Origin: Psychrobacter aquaticus CMS 56
GTDB lineage: Bacteria > Pseudomonadota > Gammaproteobacteria > Pseudomonadales > Moraxellaceae
Length of the DNA stretch: 64,000 nucleotides
Assembly (NCBI RefSeq): GCF_000471625.1
Contig: NZ_AUSW01000034.1
Location: 434,001 to 498,000 of the forward strand
Reading direction: 5' to 3'
Shown here: positions 1-9,900 of the stretch, in pieces
Numbering within the stretch: the stretch's first letter is position 1
Layout: the number at the start of each line of letters is the position of its first letter
Position numbers and translations under genes: made by a program
Notes under the pieces: model-generated
The model's input: the letters and a program-made list of their open reading frames with translations, nothing else
The model's database searches: none
Told to the model about the DNA's origin: nothing

Positions 1-358
1 CTTCTAATCCGTGCTGACATGGTTTATGCTGTTTATACTGCGCTGCTGTCAGCTCAATTTTATAGACCGCTAAGCTAACCTGCTTATCACCATAATCGTG
101 ATGTAGGCGGCCAAGTTTTACCATAGTATTGTCTTGAATAGCAATGCCTGTCTCTTCAGCAACTTCTCGAATGACTGCCTGCTCTGCGCTTTCATTGGTG
201 TCTATCTTACCGCCCACAAACTCGTAACGATTGCCCTGATGTTGGGCAGCATGTCTGAATCCAAGCAAATACTGTTCTTTATGATAAATGACCGCAATTG
301 CGACGTTTACGATGATTGCTTGCTCATGTTTGGCTGATTTGTTGGCTGCATCTGACAT
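1..358 (-). CDS. NUDIX hydrolase (MutT-like), 3' end cut off by the window edge
   Basis: Reading leftward from the ATG at 358, the frame stays open to the window edge (119 codons). The protein begins MSDAANKSAKHEQAIIVNVA. It contains a complete Nudix box, GX5EX7REUXEEXGU, seen as G-GKIDTN-E-SAEQAVI-REVAEETGI at about residues 49-71. This motif binds the divalent metal and cleaves nucleoside-diphosphate-X substrates. A good ribosome site (AAAGGA) lies about 8 bases upstream. The family suggests MutT-type sanitising of oxidised nucleotides. In Moraxellaceae, MutT domains are often fused to a thiamine-phosphate-synthase-like domain, and such a domain would lie beyond the edge, so the full product cannot be decided. 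The family call is secure; the substrate is inferred. Confidence 0.85.
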   Translation of the reverse strand, partial: MSDAANKSAKHEQAIIVNVAIAVIYHKEQYLLGFRHAAQHQGNRYEFVGGKIDTNESAEQAVIREVAEETGIAIQDNTMVKLGRLHHDYGDKQVSLAVYKIELTAAQYKQHKPCQHGLE

Positions 359-559
359 GACAGAATCCTTTATAAAGGTTTTTTTGACAGTTCTAATTAT
401 CTTTATGGTTTATCTTTTTAAAGAATGAAAAGCGATATAAATTATATAAGTTATTGATTTAAAATAACATTTATCTTTTATTAAGGTTTTGATAACCACT
501 TTATAAGAATTGCTTTAGATAAGTTTACATAATAACTGCATTTTATTTTATCAATTGGC

Positions 560-596
560 TTGCAAAATTATCGAATCTAAATGATAATTATTATCG
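560..596 (+). promoter_or_regulatory. hemP promoter with Fur box overlapping the -10
   Basis: Positions 582-596 read TGATAATTATTATCG, which matches 14 of 15 positions of the 7-1-7 Fur consensus TGATAATNATTATCA. A possible -35 (TTGCAA, 560-565) lies 17 bases from a -10-like GATAAT (583-588) that sits inside the Fur box. Bound Fur-Fe would therefore cover the -10. Repression under iron-replete conditions is inferred from this geometry. The rest of 361-656 is AT-rich spacer separating hemP from the divergent NUDIX gene. Confidence 0.8.
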
Positions 597-656
597 TTAA
601 AAGCAACTATTCTTTTGCTACTCTACCCAGCCAATTTTTATCAAAAGGAATTTACT

Positions 657-821
657 ATGAGCATGGTCATTTCTCGTTACTTAAATTGCCGTGAAAACCG
701 TTTACCTACTCTACAATCTCAGCATCTATTCGCACTAACCAAAGAAGTGCGAATAGAGCATGAAGGTGAAGAGTATCGTCTACGCCTAACTCGCAATAAT
801 CGCTTAATCCTGACTAAATAA
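657..821 (+). CDS. hemP: Hemin uptake protein HemP
   Basis: This is a 54-residue protein. Its C-terminal half, KEVRIEHEGEEYRLRLTRNN followed by RLILTK, is the HemP signature (family DUF2218/HemP-type small proteins). HemP homologues are Fur-regulated and are needed for, or promote, haem uptake gene expression; the mechanism is unsettled. The start at 657 was chosen because AAAGGAA (644-650) lies just upstream; a longer frame from 615 would add 14 residues without support. The next gene (tamB) is convergent, so hemP appears to be a single-gene unit with no receptor or TonB genes beside it. It ends at a strong terminator. Confidence 0.9.
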   Translation: MSMVISRYLNCRENRLPTLQSQHLFALTKEVRIEHEGEEYRLRLTRNNRLILTK

Positions 822-850
822 AAAATATCAGTGCACTTGTACACTTATAA

Positions 851-879
851 AAAACGCCTTTCATTGAAGGCGTTTTTTT
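851..879 (+). terminator. Bidirectional rho-independent terminator between hemP and tamB
   Basis: AAAACGCCTT (851-860), a 6-base loop, and AAGGCGTTTT (867-876) form a 10-bp stem followed by T residues. An A-run precedes the stem, so it can also end tamB transcription coming from the right. Confidence 0.9.
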
Positions 880-953
880 ATGGCATATAATTAAATCTAG
901 ATAAAACAGATACATTATATTGCAACGCTATCCTCAGTATTCGAATAGCGCTT

Positions 954-3900
954 TTAAAACTGCCAACTATAGACCACATCTACCGCGTTTTCGGCGGCTG
1001 AGGTTGCTTCTACGTAGATACGGCGTGTCAACTGATAGCGAATAGAAAGGCTGTTTTGCGCATTAAAAACACCTACGCCATAGCGAATATATAAATCGGG
1101 ACTGACATAGCCAGTGACATTGACATTGGTGTCTTCGCTGCTACCAGAAGCATCGACCGTCAAACTCTGAAAGCCAAACGCTTGACCAATTTGATTGGTT
1201 AGATTGCGCGTACCACTTAGACCAAAGCTCAAACCAGCTGCCGCCAAATTATTGGTTACCTGTGATTTAAATCCTTGCTCACTAATCTGTGTGGCGCTTC
1301 TATTATCGAGGCGACCTGTCACCAAAGCGTTCATTGCTTGTTGCTGCGTCAATCCAGCATTATTAAAAACAATAATATTTGGGCTTTCTGTAGTGCCTTT
1401 GACACGTACGCCCACTGTTTTACCACTGATGATCTTAACCGCTTCTATACTCAGATTGGGCTTCATCACATCTCCGTTGAAGCGTACCTGCCCATAATTA
1501 AGCTCTAGATTCTGACCAAAAGCGTTAATATTGGTACGACGTGATACCTGCACCACACCTCGTGCCCGCATGACACCTGTGCCATTTTGCGTGATATTAA
1601 TCGCGCCTGCCAACGGAATGACTGCGCCAAAACCACGGAAATTGATATCGTCACCTAAATCGACACCAATGTCTGCATTGATTGACCATGGTTGTGAGAT
1701 AGCCAATACCTCATTAATATTGCCGATCAGACGACGATCAAGCACGACGGCATCTTCGGTTTGTGTAATGATATCTTCACTAGCTTCTGGCGGACGAATG
1801 GTCGCTGACGGTACACTGACGGCGCCCGTAATATTGACATAGCGATCGCCTGGGCGCACGATGATATCGATATCAGGATTAATCTCAGCCACTAATAACG
1901 GTGGTTGCGTAATCACCAACCTCTCACCAGAAACACTCAGTTTGGCCTGTAATTTTTGTTGCCAATTAACCGTACCTGTCAACGTACCTGTGCCCGTTCC
2001 ACTTTTAAACGTCCCATCAATGGCTGCTTCTGTGCCCCGAATTTTGGCTTCAGTATTCACGTTGGTTAAATTCACGGGTAAGTCGAGCATCGCGATGCGG
2101 CCATTTGCCAGCTTTACATCACCATAAAACTGTGGCTTGTCTAATGTACCGCCAAGTCCACCTGCCATCGTAATATTGCCTTCTAGGACGCGCATACCTG
2201 GGAAAAAAGGCTTAAATATCGCAAGGTTCAACTCATTTAGCACCAAAGCACCTGATATTGGCTTCGGTGTCTTGTACGGATCAACGACGACTTCGGCATA
2301 ACCCCGAGCACCGCGACCAGTATTGATGTCTGTACGCAGTTTGATGCCCTCTGGGACAGATAGGGCAATGAGTGAAACACGCTTATATGGCAAGGTAACA
2401 GGGGCACTATCACCATCTTGCATCAAGCCGATTTTACCGTTATCCGAATACAATGTCGTATTGATGGTCGGTGGACGACCAGTTTGCCAACCGACAATGG
2501 CTTTACCATTAATCTTACCTTGCCAGTCAATGTCTTTGGGTAAAAAGACTGAAAGTAATGAGGTATCTAAATTTTGCAGGACGACATTAACTTCGCCTTT
2601 GTCTGGTGACGCAATTAAGTTTTCGCGTAAGCATAGTTTGCCAGTTTGATCGGTTGCTTGCCAACAATGCGCTGCCAGCTGCACTTTTAAGTCATTATCT
2701 CTACCATTTTGATTATTAGGTAAACTCACAATTAACTGTGCTGGCTGTAGCTGGTTTAGAGTTGCATATTTGGATTTGATACGGCCTTTACCAATCACGC
2801 CTGACCAACTTAGATTGTCTCGATTAAAACCCCCTTTGAGCCTTGCGCTGACATCAAGCTGCTCATTAGCAACGTTAAGGTCGACCACATGCGCTTGTTC
2901 AGTACCATTAAAAGTGGCTTGCACGCTTTTAAATGTTTGTCCTGCCACATCTAAACCTTCAGCAGTGACAATAAGTTGGCTCGGGCTATTGGCCAAATTG
3001 ACCAGCTTGCCACGCACACGACCTTGGCGCAAAATAAAACCTGGCAACGCGATACGCTCACCAACCAAATCAATATAAATGGTTGGTAATGCTTGCCCTG
3101 CTGGCTGAGATAAGGTTGCACCGCCCGTGACTTTACCAGCCAGCTTGTTGGAAAGCTGGTCTAGACTGGTGATATTGATTTTGGTTTGTAATTGTCTAGC
3201 ATTGCCATTGGCAGTGATATAGTTATCACCCCAACGCAGCACGAGATTGTCAGCATTTAGACTGTCGATTAAGGCATTTACTTGCTGATACTGTGTTTGT
3301 GCATCTTGTGTTTGTAGACGTTGGAAGTAGCTTGCCAAATCTTTTGGCAGACGCATTTTCGCCGCCAAGCTGCCTTTGGCGCTAAGCGCTTGACCTTTTA
3401 GCATACCGCTCAAGTCAATTTGCTCAATATTGATAACTTGCTGCGAATCACTCCAGCGGCCATCCGTATTTATGGTACCGGTTATCAAACTTGGCGTGTC
3501 TTTTAAGAAATACCCGACGTTAAAACGATCCATCACTGCATTGATGTCCCAAGCGATACCTTGACGCACATCTACGGTACCTTTGGCATCGATGCTGCCA
3601 GCGGCGCCCACATGACGGAAGCGGTTGATACGAATCAGCTGAGCATCACCACTGGCATCAATGGTCAATTTGCCTGCTGGTAGTTGCTCAGCATCTAATA
3701 TACCGTCAAAATTTACCGAAAAACGTTGCAGTTTGCCTGCCGCGTTTGCTTGGTTTTTGGGCGGTGTTTGCCACTCACCACTGGTTTTTAAATCACCCGT
3801 AATAATCGCCGGATTGTTGGGTAAAAAGTATCCCACATTAAACGCATCAAAACGACCATCGACTGTCCAACCGATGTTATTGCGCAAATCAATGACACCT

Positions 3901-5948
3901 TTAGCCTTCACTGCGCCCGCTTCACCGTTATAATTTAATTGACGAATACTGATCAGCTTTGGTGTGCCAGCGGCATCGATAATCAGACGTCCTTTTGGTA
4001 CATCTGCCGTATCAATCTGCCCATCAAAACGGGCATCAAACACAGACAGCTCACCACCCACAATATCAACGCTGGCATCGCCACTACCAGCTATGCCGAT
4101 AGTGCGACTATTCTGCGTGTCGTCAAGCTGCGCCTGCAAATCTGCTTTGCTCAAGGTAATAATATGGCGCTGACCGCTCACACCGTTTTTGGTAATGTTC
4201 AATAAACGACCGCGCGCGCTGACACTGCCTGTCAGTCGCTCAAGCGGCAAATCACTGCGATATTGTTTGGGTAGCAGTCCATTGGTACGAGCATCAATTT
4301 GCCATGTCAATGGACGTTTTTTGTTCGCCAATTGAATCTGTCCAGTACCCGATAAATCACCTACTATGCCTTCGTAATCAAGACGATTAATATCAATAAC
4401 ATCACCAACTTTACGCACGCGCACATCGTAGTTGCCTTTGGGTGCCGCATTCAGCTCATTGATAACTGCATTGGCATCAACGGACAATCGTGAACCACGA
4501 ACGATAACATCGGCTTGTCCGCTCGGACTATCAATATTGCCAATATTGGGGACGTTTCGGCGGACAAGGTTTTGCCATTTGGCATCAATATACCAAGGGG
4601 CTACTTGTGTAGATTTCGCTGACACTTTGCCACGAGTCATATTGGCATTGACATACTCGCCGTCACGTTGACGTAAGTCTGCATCAATCTCTATATTGCC
4701 AGCACTGTTTTTCTGCTGATAATGTACTGACAGTCTGCCATTGAGCTTTTGTGGCGCATACGCTTTAAAATCAGCATATTGGTCAGGAATAACGCTGCGA
4801 ATATCAAAGTTGCTACCGTTCGCTCGCACTTTTGCATCAAAACTGTCTTGCCAATCCAAAATACCCTGCAATATTAAGTTCCCAGCAGGGACTTCAGCTT
4901 CTAATCGATCGATACGTAATTGACTATTCGCAATGATAGCGCGACCTTGGTAATGACCAGATGGAATGTCTTTGGCCGTCAATTCGGTATTGATGCGTAG
5001 ACGTATCTCAGAGAGAACCCCTGTGGCGGTTGCCGTACCGCTTTTTAGACGGATATTTTGGCTTTCGGCATAAGGAAGGAGAATATCGTCCCATTGTAAT
5101 TTGGCCTGAAACGGTGAGTCTTTATCCAATCCTTGCACGACGAAATCACCGCTGACATCGCTGTCATTGTAGCGACTACTTATTTTACCGACTGTGCGTT
5201 TTAACGAACCCGTTGCAGTAATATTTAACGGATCAATGTAGGCTTTTTCTAGCGCACTGACTTCTGCAATGGCACTTAAATCCAGTGGATAGTCGCCTTG
5301 TAAATCAATCTCACCTTGTAAAGCGCTGATTTTGACAATGTCGGCATACTGCAAATCACCATGACCAACTGTCACCATACTACCGACCCATGTCAAATCA
5401 CGGGCAACAATATCATGAACGACGATAGGATCTTTGGTCACTTGCTTATAAATAACTTTTTTAATTTTGGCTTGATCAAAACGCAGGTTGACTGGTAACT
5501 GTAAGGTTTTATAGTCGAATGGCTCACCCGTTGGTGGCTTAGTATTGAGAATCTCAATGGTTTGTATATCTGCCTCACGCAAATGCAATTCTTTGGCAAA
5601 TATGGCACGCCAGCCTATCTTGACATAGGCTTTATCGACCAATACAGTAATATCTTCAGTCGCTTCTATATCAATATCAGTGATCCAAATACCATCACGT
5701 AAATTACCTTTACCATATTTAAAATCGATGCCTGTCTCAGCACTGATTTTCTCCAAGATAAATTTGGTGCCCGAATCTGTACCCATCGCGTAAAAGAACA
5801 CGGCAAACATAATCGCTAGTACGATTAAAATAAGTACCAGTAGTTTGAGTAAAAATGACAGTGGATACCAACGTTTGACTGCGCGGGCGTCGCGCTGTGC
5901 TGGATCTTCATCTGGTGTGTTATTGGGCGGGGTATTTTTTGTCAACAT
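954..5948 (-). CDS. tamB: Translocation and assembly module subunit TamB
   Basis: A 1664-residue protein with one N-terminal inner-membrane anchor (about residues 32-56), then a very long repeat of amphipathic beta segments. These carry recurring G-x-L/A-x-G-x-I/V units such as GDLSGTGQIQL, and the protein ends in the conserved DUF490/TamB C-terminal domain with a terminal Phe (VVYSWQF). TamB spans the periplasm and works with TamA in outer-membrane protein assembly and anterograde phospholipid transport. It is clearly longer than the roughly 1260-residue E. coli protein. The ATG at 5948 is preferred; an in-frame TTG at 5957 would add three residues. It lies 85 bases downstream of tamA, so a tamA-tamB operon is likely. 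Confidence 0.93.
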   Translation of the reverse strand: MLTKNTPPNNTPDEDPAQRDARAVKRWYPLSFLLKLLVLILIVLAIMFAVFFYAMGTDSGTKFILEKISAETGIDFKYGKGNLRDGIWITDIDIEATEDITVLVDKAYVKIGWRAIFAKELHLREADIQTIEILNTKPPTGEPFDYKTLQLPVNLRFDQAKIKKVIYKQVTKDPIVVHDIVARDLTWVGSMVTVGHGDLQYADIVKISALQGEIDLQGDYPLDLSAIAEVSALEKAYIDPLNITATGSLKRTVGKISSRYNDSDVSGDFVVQGLDKDSPFQAKLQWDDILLPYAESQNIRLKSGTATATGVLSEIRLRINTELTAKDIPSGHYQGRAIIANSQLRIDRLEAEVPAGNLILQGILDWQDSFDAKVRANGSNFDIRSVIPDQYADFKAYAPQKLNGRLSVHYQQKNSAGNIEIDADLRQRDGEYVNANMTRGKVSAKSTQVAPWYIDAKWQNLVRRNVPNIGNIDSPSGQADVIVRGSRLSVDANAVINELNAAPKGNYDVRVRKVGDVIDINRLDYEGIVGDLSGTGQIQLANKKRPLTWQIDARTNGLLPKQYRSDLPLERLTGSVSARGRLLNITKNGVSGQRHIITLSKADLQAQLDDTQNSRTIGIAGSGDASVDIVGGELSVFDARFDGQIDTADVPKGRLIIDAAGTPKLISIRQLNYNGEAGAVKAKGVIDLRNNIGWTVDGRFDAFNVGYFLPNNPAIITGDLKTSGEWQTPPKNQANAAGKLQRFSVNFDGILDAEQLPAGKLTIDASGDAQLIRINRFRHVGAAGSIDAKGTVDVRQGIAWDINAVMDRFNVGYFLKDTPSLITGTINTDGRWSDSQQVINIEQIDLSGMLKGQALSAKGSLAAKMRLPKDLASYFQRLQTQDAQTQYQQVNALIDSLNADNLVLRWGDNYITANGNARQLQTKINITSLDQLSNKLAGKVTGGATLSQPAGQALPTIYIDLVGERIALPGFILRQGRVRGKLVNLANSPSQLIVTAEGLDVAGQTFKSVQATFNGTEQAHVVDLNVANEQLDVSARLKGGFNRDNLSWSGVIGKGRIKSKYATLNQLQPAQLIVSLPNNQNGRDNDLKVQLAAHCWQATDQTGKLCLRENLIASPDKGEVNVVLQNLDTSLLSVFLPKDIDWQGKINGKAIVGWQTGRPPTINTTLYSDNGKIGLMQDGDSAPVTLPYKRVSLIALSVPEGIKLRTDINTGRGARGYAEVVVDPYKTPKPISGALVLNELNLAIFKPFFPGMRVLEGNITMAGGLGGTLDKPQFYGDVKLANGRIAMLDLPVNLTNVNTEAKIRGTEAAIDGTFKSGTGTGTLTGTVNWQQKLQAKLSVSGERLVITQPPLLVAEINPDIDIIVRPGDRYVNITGAVSVPSATIRPPEASEDIITQTEDAVVLDRRLIGNINEVLAISQPWSINADIGVDLGDDINFRGFGAVIPLAGAINITQNGTGVMRARGVVQVSRRTNINAFGQNLELNYGQVRFNGDVMKPNLSIEAVKIISGKTVGVRVKGTTESPNIIVFNNAGLTQQQAMNALVTGRLDNRSATQISEQGFKSQVTNNLAAAGLSFGLSGTRNLTNQIGQAFGFQSLTVDASGSSEDTNVNVTGYVSPDLYIRYGVGVFNAQNSLSIRYQLTRRIYVEATSAAENAVDVVYSWQF

Positions 5949-6033
5949 GACACTCAACTACATTAAAGAATGATTACCAGCAATCGGCACGATAAACAGC
6001 AAATAAAACGGATGATACTGCTGGATTGAATGG

Positions 6034-9000
6034 CTATAAAGGCGAGCCAATAAAGAAATGTAGCCCAATTGGAATACTATCTTCTGTCACGCCAGCGGCA
6101 ACGTCGACTCGCACCACTCCGACTGGCGATGCCCAGCGGACGCCAACGCCAACGCCGACCTTTGTTTCGGTCTCAAAGTCTTTGTCGTAAGCATTACCTA
6201 CATCGGTGAAGAACGCCGCGCGAAAGCCCGGTTTAAATTCATAGTTATACTCTGCGCTACCAACTGCAAGGATTTGTCCACCTGTCAAATAGCCGTTCTC
6301 TAACGGTGATAAACTCTCATAATCATAGCCGCGGATACTTTGGTCGCCACCTGCAAAGAAGCGAAGCTTATAAGGCACGTCATAAAAGTCATCTGCCCAG
6401 ATATAACCGGTATTGAGACTACCTAGTACTTGATGCTTTTTGTCATCACCAAAGCTATAAATACCACTGACACCCGCACGTGCGATGGCCAAGTTAGTAT
6501 CACTAAAGGCACTATCAGCACCTGCTTCAATTGAATAATACTGACGTATGCCGCGAGTTGGATTGGTGACGCTATCTACATTGGTTTTGTTTATACCATA
6601 ACCAAACAGTAGCGCTTGCTGCTCGGGCTTGGAGGAAGTAAAGCGTATAGGAAGATCAGCACGTTGTGTCTCATCGACGATACTCGTTTCAAGCTCATCC
6701 AAACGGTAGCGCATAGAATAGCTACGATTCCAGCCGTTCTCACGACGAATGTTACGTGCCAATGTGGCTTGTAAAGTTTTGGTGGATAAATCAAAGTTAC
6801 CTTCACCTTGGTCAATCACTTCTTCCTCATAGGTAAGGCGTCCCTCTAATTTATCATTGAGTGGATGCTTCCAAGGTCGACTTGCATAGACGGCGACGTT
6901 TTTAGTGATTCTCGATACTTCGGTTTCTGCCCCTGCTTGATAACCTTGACGATTTAACAGGTTGTAATCTATTTTTGCAGTGGCACGCACACCGGTGTCT
7001 GTGCCATAACCCAAACCAACTTGGGCATCACGTGGCTTACTAGAATAAACGAAAACATACAGTGGTACTTTTTTGCTTTCTGCCACTTCTTGCGGCGTTT
7101 TACGTCCTGCCAGCGTTGGTGGTACAAAGTTTTCATCAGCGAGGATACTTTTTTCATCAGGAAATATTTTTTGAGCGACATTACTGATTGAGTCACTGAT
7201 TTTACCTAAGAGATTATCCGCTGCTTGATCTTTTTCATCCAACACACGATCATTTGGCAAGTTGCTCAGACGTTCTGCCTTTTGTTTGATGGCTTGCAGT
7301 TTATCCAGTGTTTCTTCATCAGCCTCAAACTCGATAGCAGCAATATCGGCCGCATTGACAGTCGCGCCACTGTTGGCGGTGACACCACTGCTAATAATGC
7401 CGTCAGAAGAACTGTTGGATGCAGATAAGTTAGCATTATTTTCATTATCGATGCCATTTGACGCACCATCATTATTGACATCATCATCCAACATGTCATT
7501 GTTGCTGGCTGCTGCATTATCAAAAGCCAACGTACTGGCTTCACTGCGTTCATCTGGCGGTAATATCGATTCAACGTTGACGGTATTAAAGTAACGGGTT
7601 GCTGATAGATCATTACTAAATTTGGTAACGTCTGGACGATAAAAAGGATCGCCTGGCTTGAAATCAAAGAGCTGCCGCAATAATGATAATTCAACAGGCA
7701 ATTTGTCAGGATCTTGCGTCAGCGTATTGGTTTCTGCATCATACGTAAAGAACACAACCTCATCAAACTCATAACGCTCGCCCGTGTTATAGACCAAGGA
7801 GACGTCCGCTGTGTTGTCTGGCAAGATAATATCGACGGATTTGTTTAGCCAATATTGATCAAAGTAGCCGTATGTATTACTCAATGACTCAAGCGCAGCT
7901 TTACTGTTTTTGTAGACACGATGATTAAAAATATCCCCTTCTTGCGGCGGTAACTCTGCTTCAAGCGTGGCAAACTCTTCTTGCTCACTGCCTTCACCGC
8001 GAATATCAACAATACGGCTGTCCACGCGTACAGGCTCGCCCAGCTCTTCAATAATGACATCAATAGTATCGCGATTGGGCTGGCGTAGACGCAAGGTCAT
8101 GTCATAATAACCAACCGCTTTGGCGGCATCTAACGCCGTTTGACGTAAACGCGGTAAAGCAGCCGTAAAGTCGACAACAGATTGAACAGTAGTATCGTCA
8201 AGGGCAGCTTTGATGTTTTTCATAGGCTGAACATCATTGTCAGCCTCGATCAGCTTTGGCGTGGTAGCATTATCAGAGGCCGCTTGTTGTAAATAAACAG
8301 TGGTCTCTATATTTGGTAATGCCATCACTCCGCCATTAAATAAGCGATTATAAAGACGCTTGACGATATTATCTCTATTACGCGCCAGTGGTTTAGACTT
8401 ACTGGCTTGCTCGATGCTTTGATTGACTGCCTGAGTGTCAGTTTGATAGTCTGGCAAATAGTCGTCAGGATTGATAATGTCCGAGGGCGTACCCTCTGCA
8501 TTGGTTATATCGCTATTACCCGCTATTATCTCGTTATTGATATCGTTCGCTGCATTGACGCTTCCACTACTGACAGAATCGCTCACATTAATTGGGCGTG
8601 ACATAATTTCAGCTATCGAAGCCTGTTCTGCTGCCGTCTCAGCTGCTACCTCACTGCTACCCAATGTATCAAGATTATTAGGCGTTGGCAGAGTGGCAGA
8701 ATCCAAACTCACATCCAAGCCAATCGGCGGAGTCGAATCATTTAAGGTCGAGACGGGCGCATCAAAATCACTGTCATTATTAATACTATCAATATCTTGA
8801 GCATTCTGTACATCCATCGCTGCCAATTCACGATCAATCTGCTCGGGCGTCATCATCTGATAGCCCTGCTGCTGTATCGCTGTGGCTTGTTGCAACAAGT
8901 CATTATTAGAATTATTGAGTGAATCAAACTGAGCGCTATTTCTGTCATTCATGTCAGCAAATTCAACCGCTGACTGAGATTGAGCATTTTTGTCTTTTGA

Positions 9001-9459
9001 GTCAGACTTTTTAATGCCTAGACTTTGTTCACTATAATCATCTAACACCGACTGATCGATAATGCCTTGCTCCACTGCTTTTTTTAGTCTCAAGGCATCT
9101 AAGGCCATATCCAGCTGAGCGTCATCATTTGCAGGCGGTATGGATTGGTTGGCAGTGATTTGACTGGTCATAGATTGGCTGGGAACATTTGTTCCATTGG
9201 CGGTGTCAGCCAATGCGACAGGTATCATACCGAAACCCACTAAGCTGGTCGCTAAAGCCTTAAAAAGTGCTGAGCGCGTAAAATGAATACGAGGGACATC
9301 ACTACATAAAAAATGGCTGGGAGTCTCAGCCATAGCTACACACGGGGATTTTAGAGAGGCTTTATGCATAGTTTGGGTATTCATATTATTCTGAATATTC
9401 AAACTATCACGCTGCATAACCGATACGTTGCGCGCTAGAGTTGAAGGCTGATATTTCAT
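6034..9459 (-). CDS. tamA: Translocation and assembly module subunit TamA (extended form)
   Basis: A 1141-residue Omp85-family protein, about twice the usual TamA length. From the N-terminus I see: a long n-region of about 60 residues; a hydrophobic signal segment ending VALA-D at residue 84/85; about 290 residues rich in Asn, Ser, Asp and Gln; POTRA-like domains (about 385-635); a second acidic Asn/Ser-rich insert (about 636-790); and the C-terminal 16-strand barrel. The barrel carries the Omp85 motif SIRGYDYESLSP and ends IPIGLHFFIGSPL. The start at 9459 is backed by AGGAAA seven bases upstream; internal Mets such as residue 43 give a more normal signal peptide but lack a ribosome site. TamA is the outer-membrane partner of TamB, encoded next. 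Confidence 0.92.
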   Translation of the reverse strand: MKYQPSTLARNVSVMQRDSLNIQNNMNTQTMHKASLKSPCVAMAETPSHFLCSDVPRIHFTRSALFKALATSLVGFGMIPVALADTANGTNVPSQSMTSQITANQSIPPANDDAQLDMALDALRLKKAVEQGIIDQSVLDDYSEQSLGIKKSDSKDKNAQSQSAVEFADMNDRNSAQFDSLNNSNNDLLQQATAIQQQGYQMMTPEQIDRELAAMDVQNAQDIDSINNDSDFDAPVSTLNDSTPPIGLDVSLDSATLPTPNNLDTLGSSEVAAETAAEQASIAEIMSRPINVSDSVSSGSVNAANDINNEIIAGNSDITNAEGTPSDIINPDDYLPDYQTDTQAVNQSIEQASKSKPLARNRDNIVKRLYNRLFNGGVMALPNIETTVYLQQAASDNATTPKLIEADNDVQPMKNIKAALDDTTVQSVVDFTAALPRLRQTALDAAKAVGYYDMTLRLRQPNRDTIDVIIEELGEPVRVDSRIVDIRGEGSEQEEFATLEAELPPQEGDIFNHRVYKNSKAALESLSNTYGYFDQYWLNKSVDIILPDNTADVSLVYNTGERYEFDEVVFFTYDAETNTLTQDPDKLPVELSLLRQLFDFKPGDPFYRPDVTKFSNDLSATRYFNTVNVESILPPDERSEASTLAFDNAAASNNDMLDDDVNNDGASNGIDNENNANLSASNSSSDGIISSGVTANSGATVNAADIAAIEFEADEETLDKLQAIKQKAERLSNLPNDRVLDEKDQAADNLLGKISDSISNVAQKIFPDEKSILADENFVPPTLAGRKTPQEVAESKKVPLYVFVYSSKPRDAQVGLGYGTDTGVRATAKIDYNLLNRQGYQAGAETEVSRITKNVAVYASRPWKHPLNDKLEGRLTYEEEVIDQGEGNFDLSTKTLQATLARNIRRENGWNRSYSMRYRLDELETSIVDETQRADLPIRFTSSKPEQQALLFGYGINKTNVDSVTNPTRGIRQYYSIEAGADSAFSDTNLAIARAGVSGIYSFGDDKKHQVLGSLNTGYIWADDFYDVPYKLRFFAGGDQSIRGYDYESLSPLENGYLTGGQILAVGSAEYNYEFKPGFRAAFFTDVGNAYDKDFETETKVGVGVGVRWASPVGVVRVDVAAGVTEDSIPIGLHFFIGSPL

Positions 9460-9900
9460 GCTGATTTCCTATCACCTCACGCGGCACAATACTATTAACG
9501 ACTATAATCGTTAAGTCTTACCGGTGAATATGCTTATAGCGGCTGGCTAAAATTATGGTTTATGACTTTGCTTTTGATAATGACAATCTGTCAGGCGATG
9601 TTCACACTGTGGTTGTATCAACAGACAGGCGGGGTTGAGTAACAGTAAACCTTTGTCTTCACTCATACCGCATAATGCAACCATGTAAGACTTACAAATC
9701 ATAACTTAGTTAATTATGAAATCATAGCATCGGTCACATGTATTTTTAACAAAGCCTTGCTATTATACGGCTTAATATTGATAAAACCTATGCTATATTT
9801 CGATAAGTTTTTGATACTATTGAGAATTGCCTTTATCTTAATGGCTATATTCAGCATTTTACGTCACTCTATCAGCCGCGATCTATCTGTAGGAATTTTC
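9460..9900. other. Intergenic region between divergent tamA and MFS gene
   Basis: No gene is supported here. An inverted repeat TTAACGA-N6-TCGTTAA (9495-9514) lies 36 bases upstream of the tamA start and could be an operator. An extended -10-like TGCTATTAT (9758-9766) could start the transcript of the MFS gene. An in-frame upstream ATG-like extension (from 9757) of the MFS frame lacks homology to the family N-terminus. Confidence 0.4.

Noticed and set aside
7266..7694. 142-residue minus-strand frame within tamA
   Set aside because: Alternative frame of the low-complexity insert of tamA; composition (Met/Leu/Thr-rich) is what a shifted Asn/Asp codon run gives.
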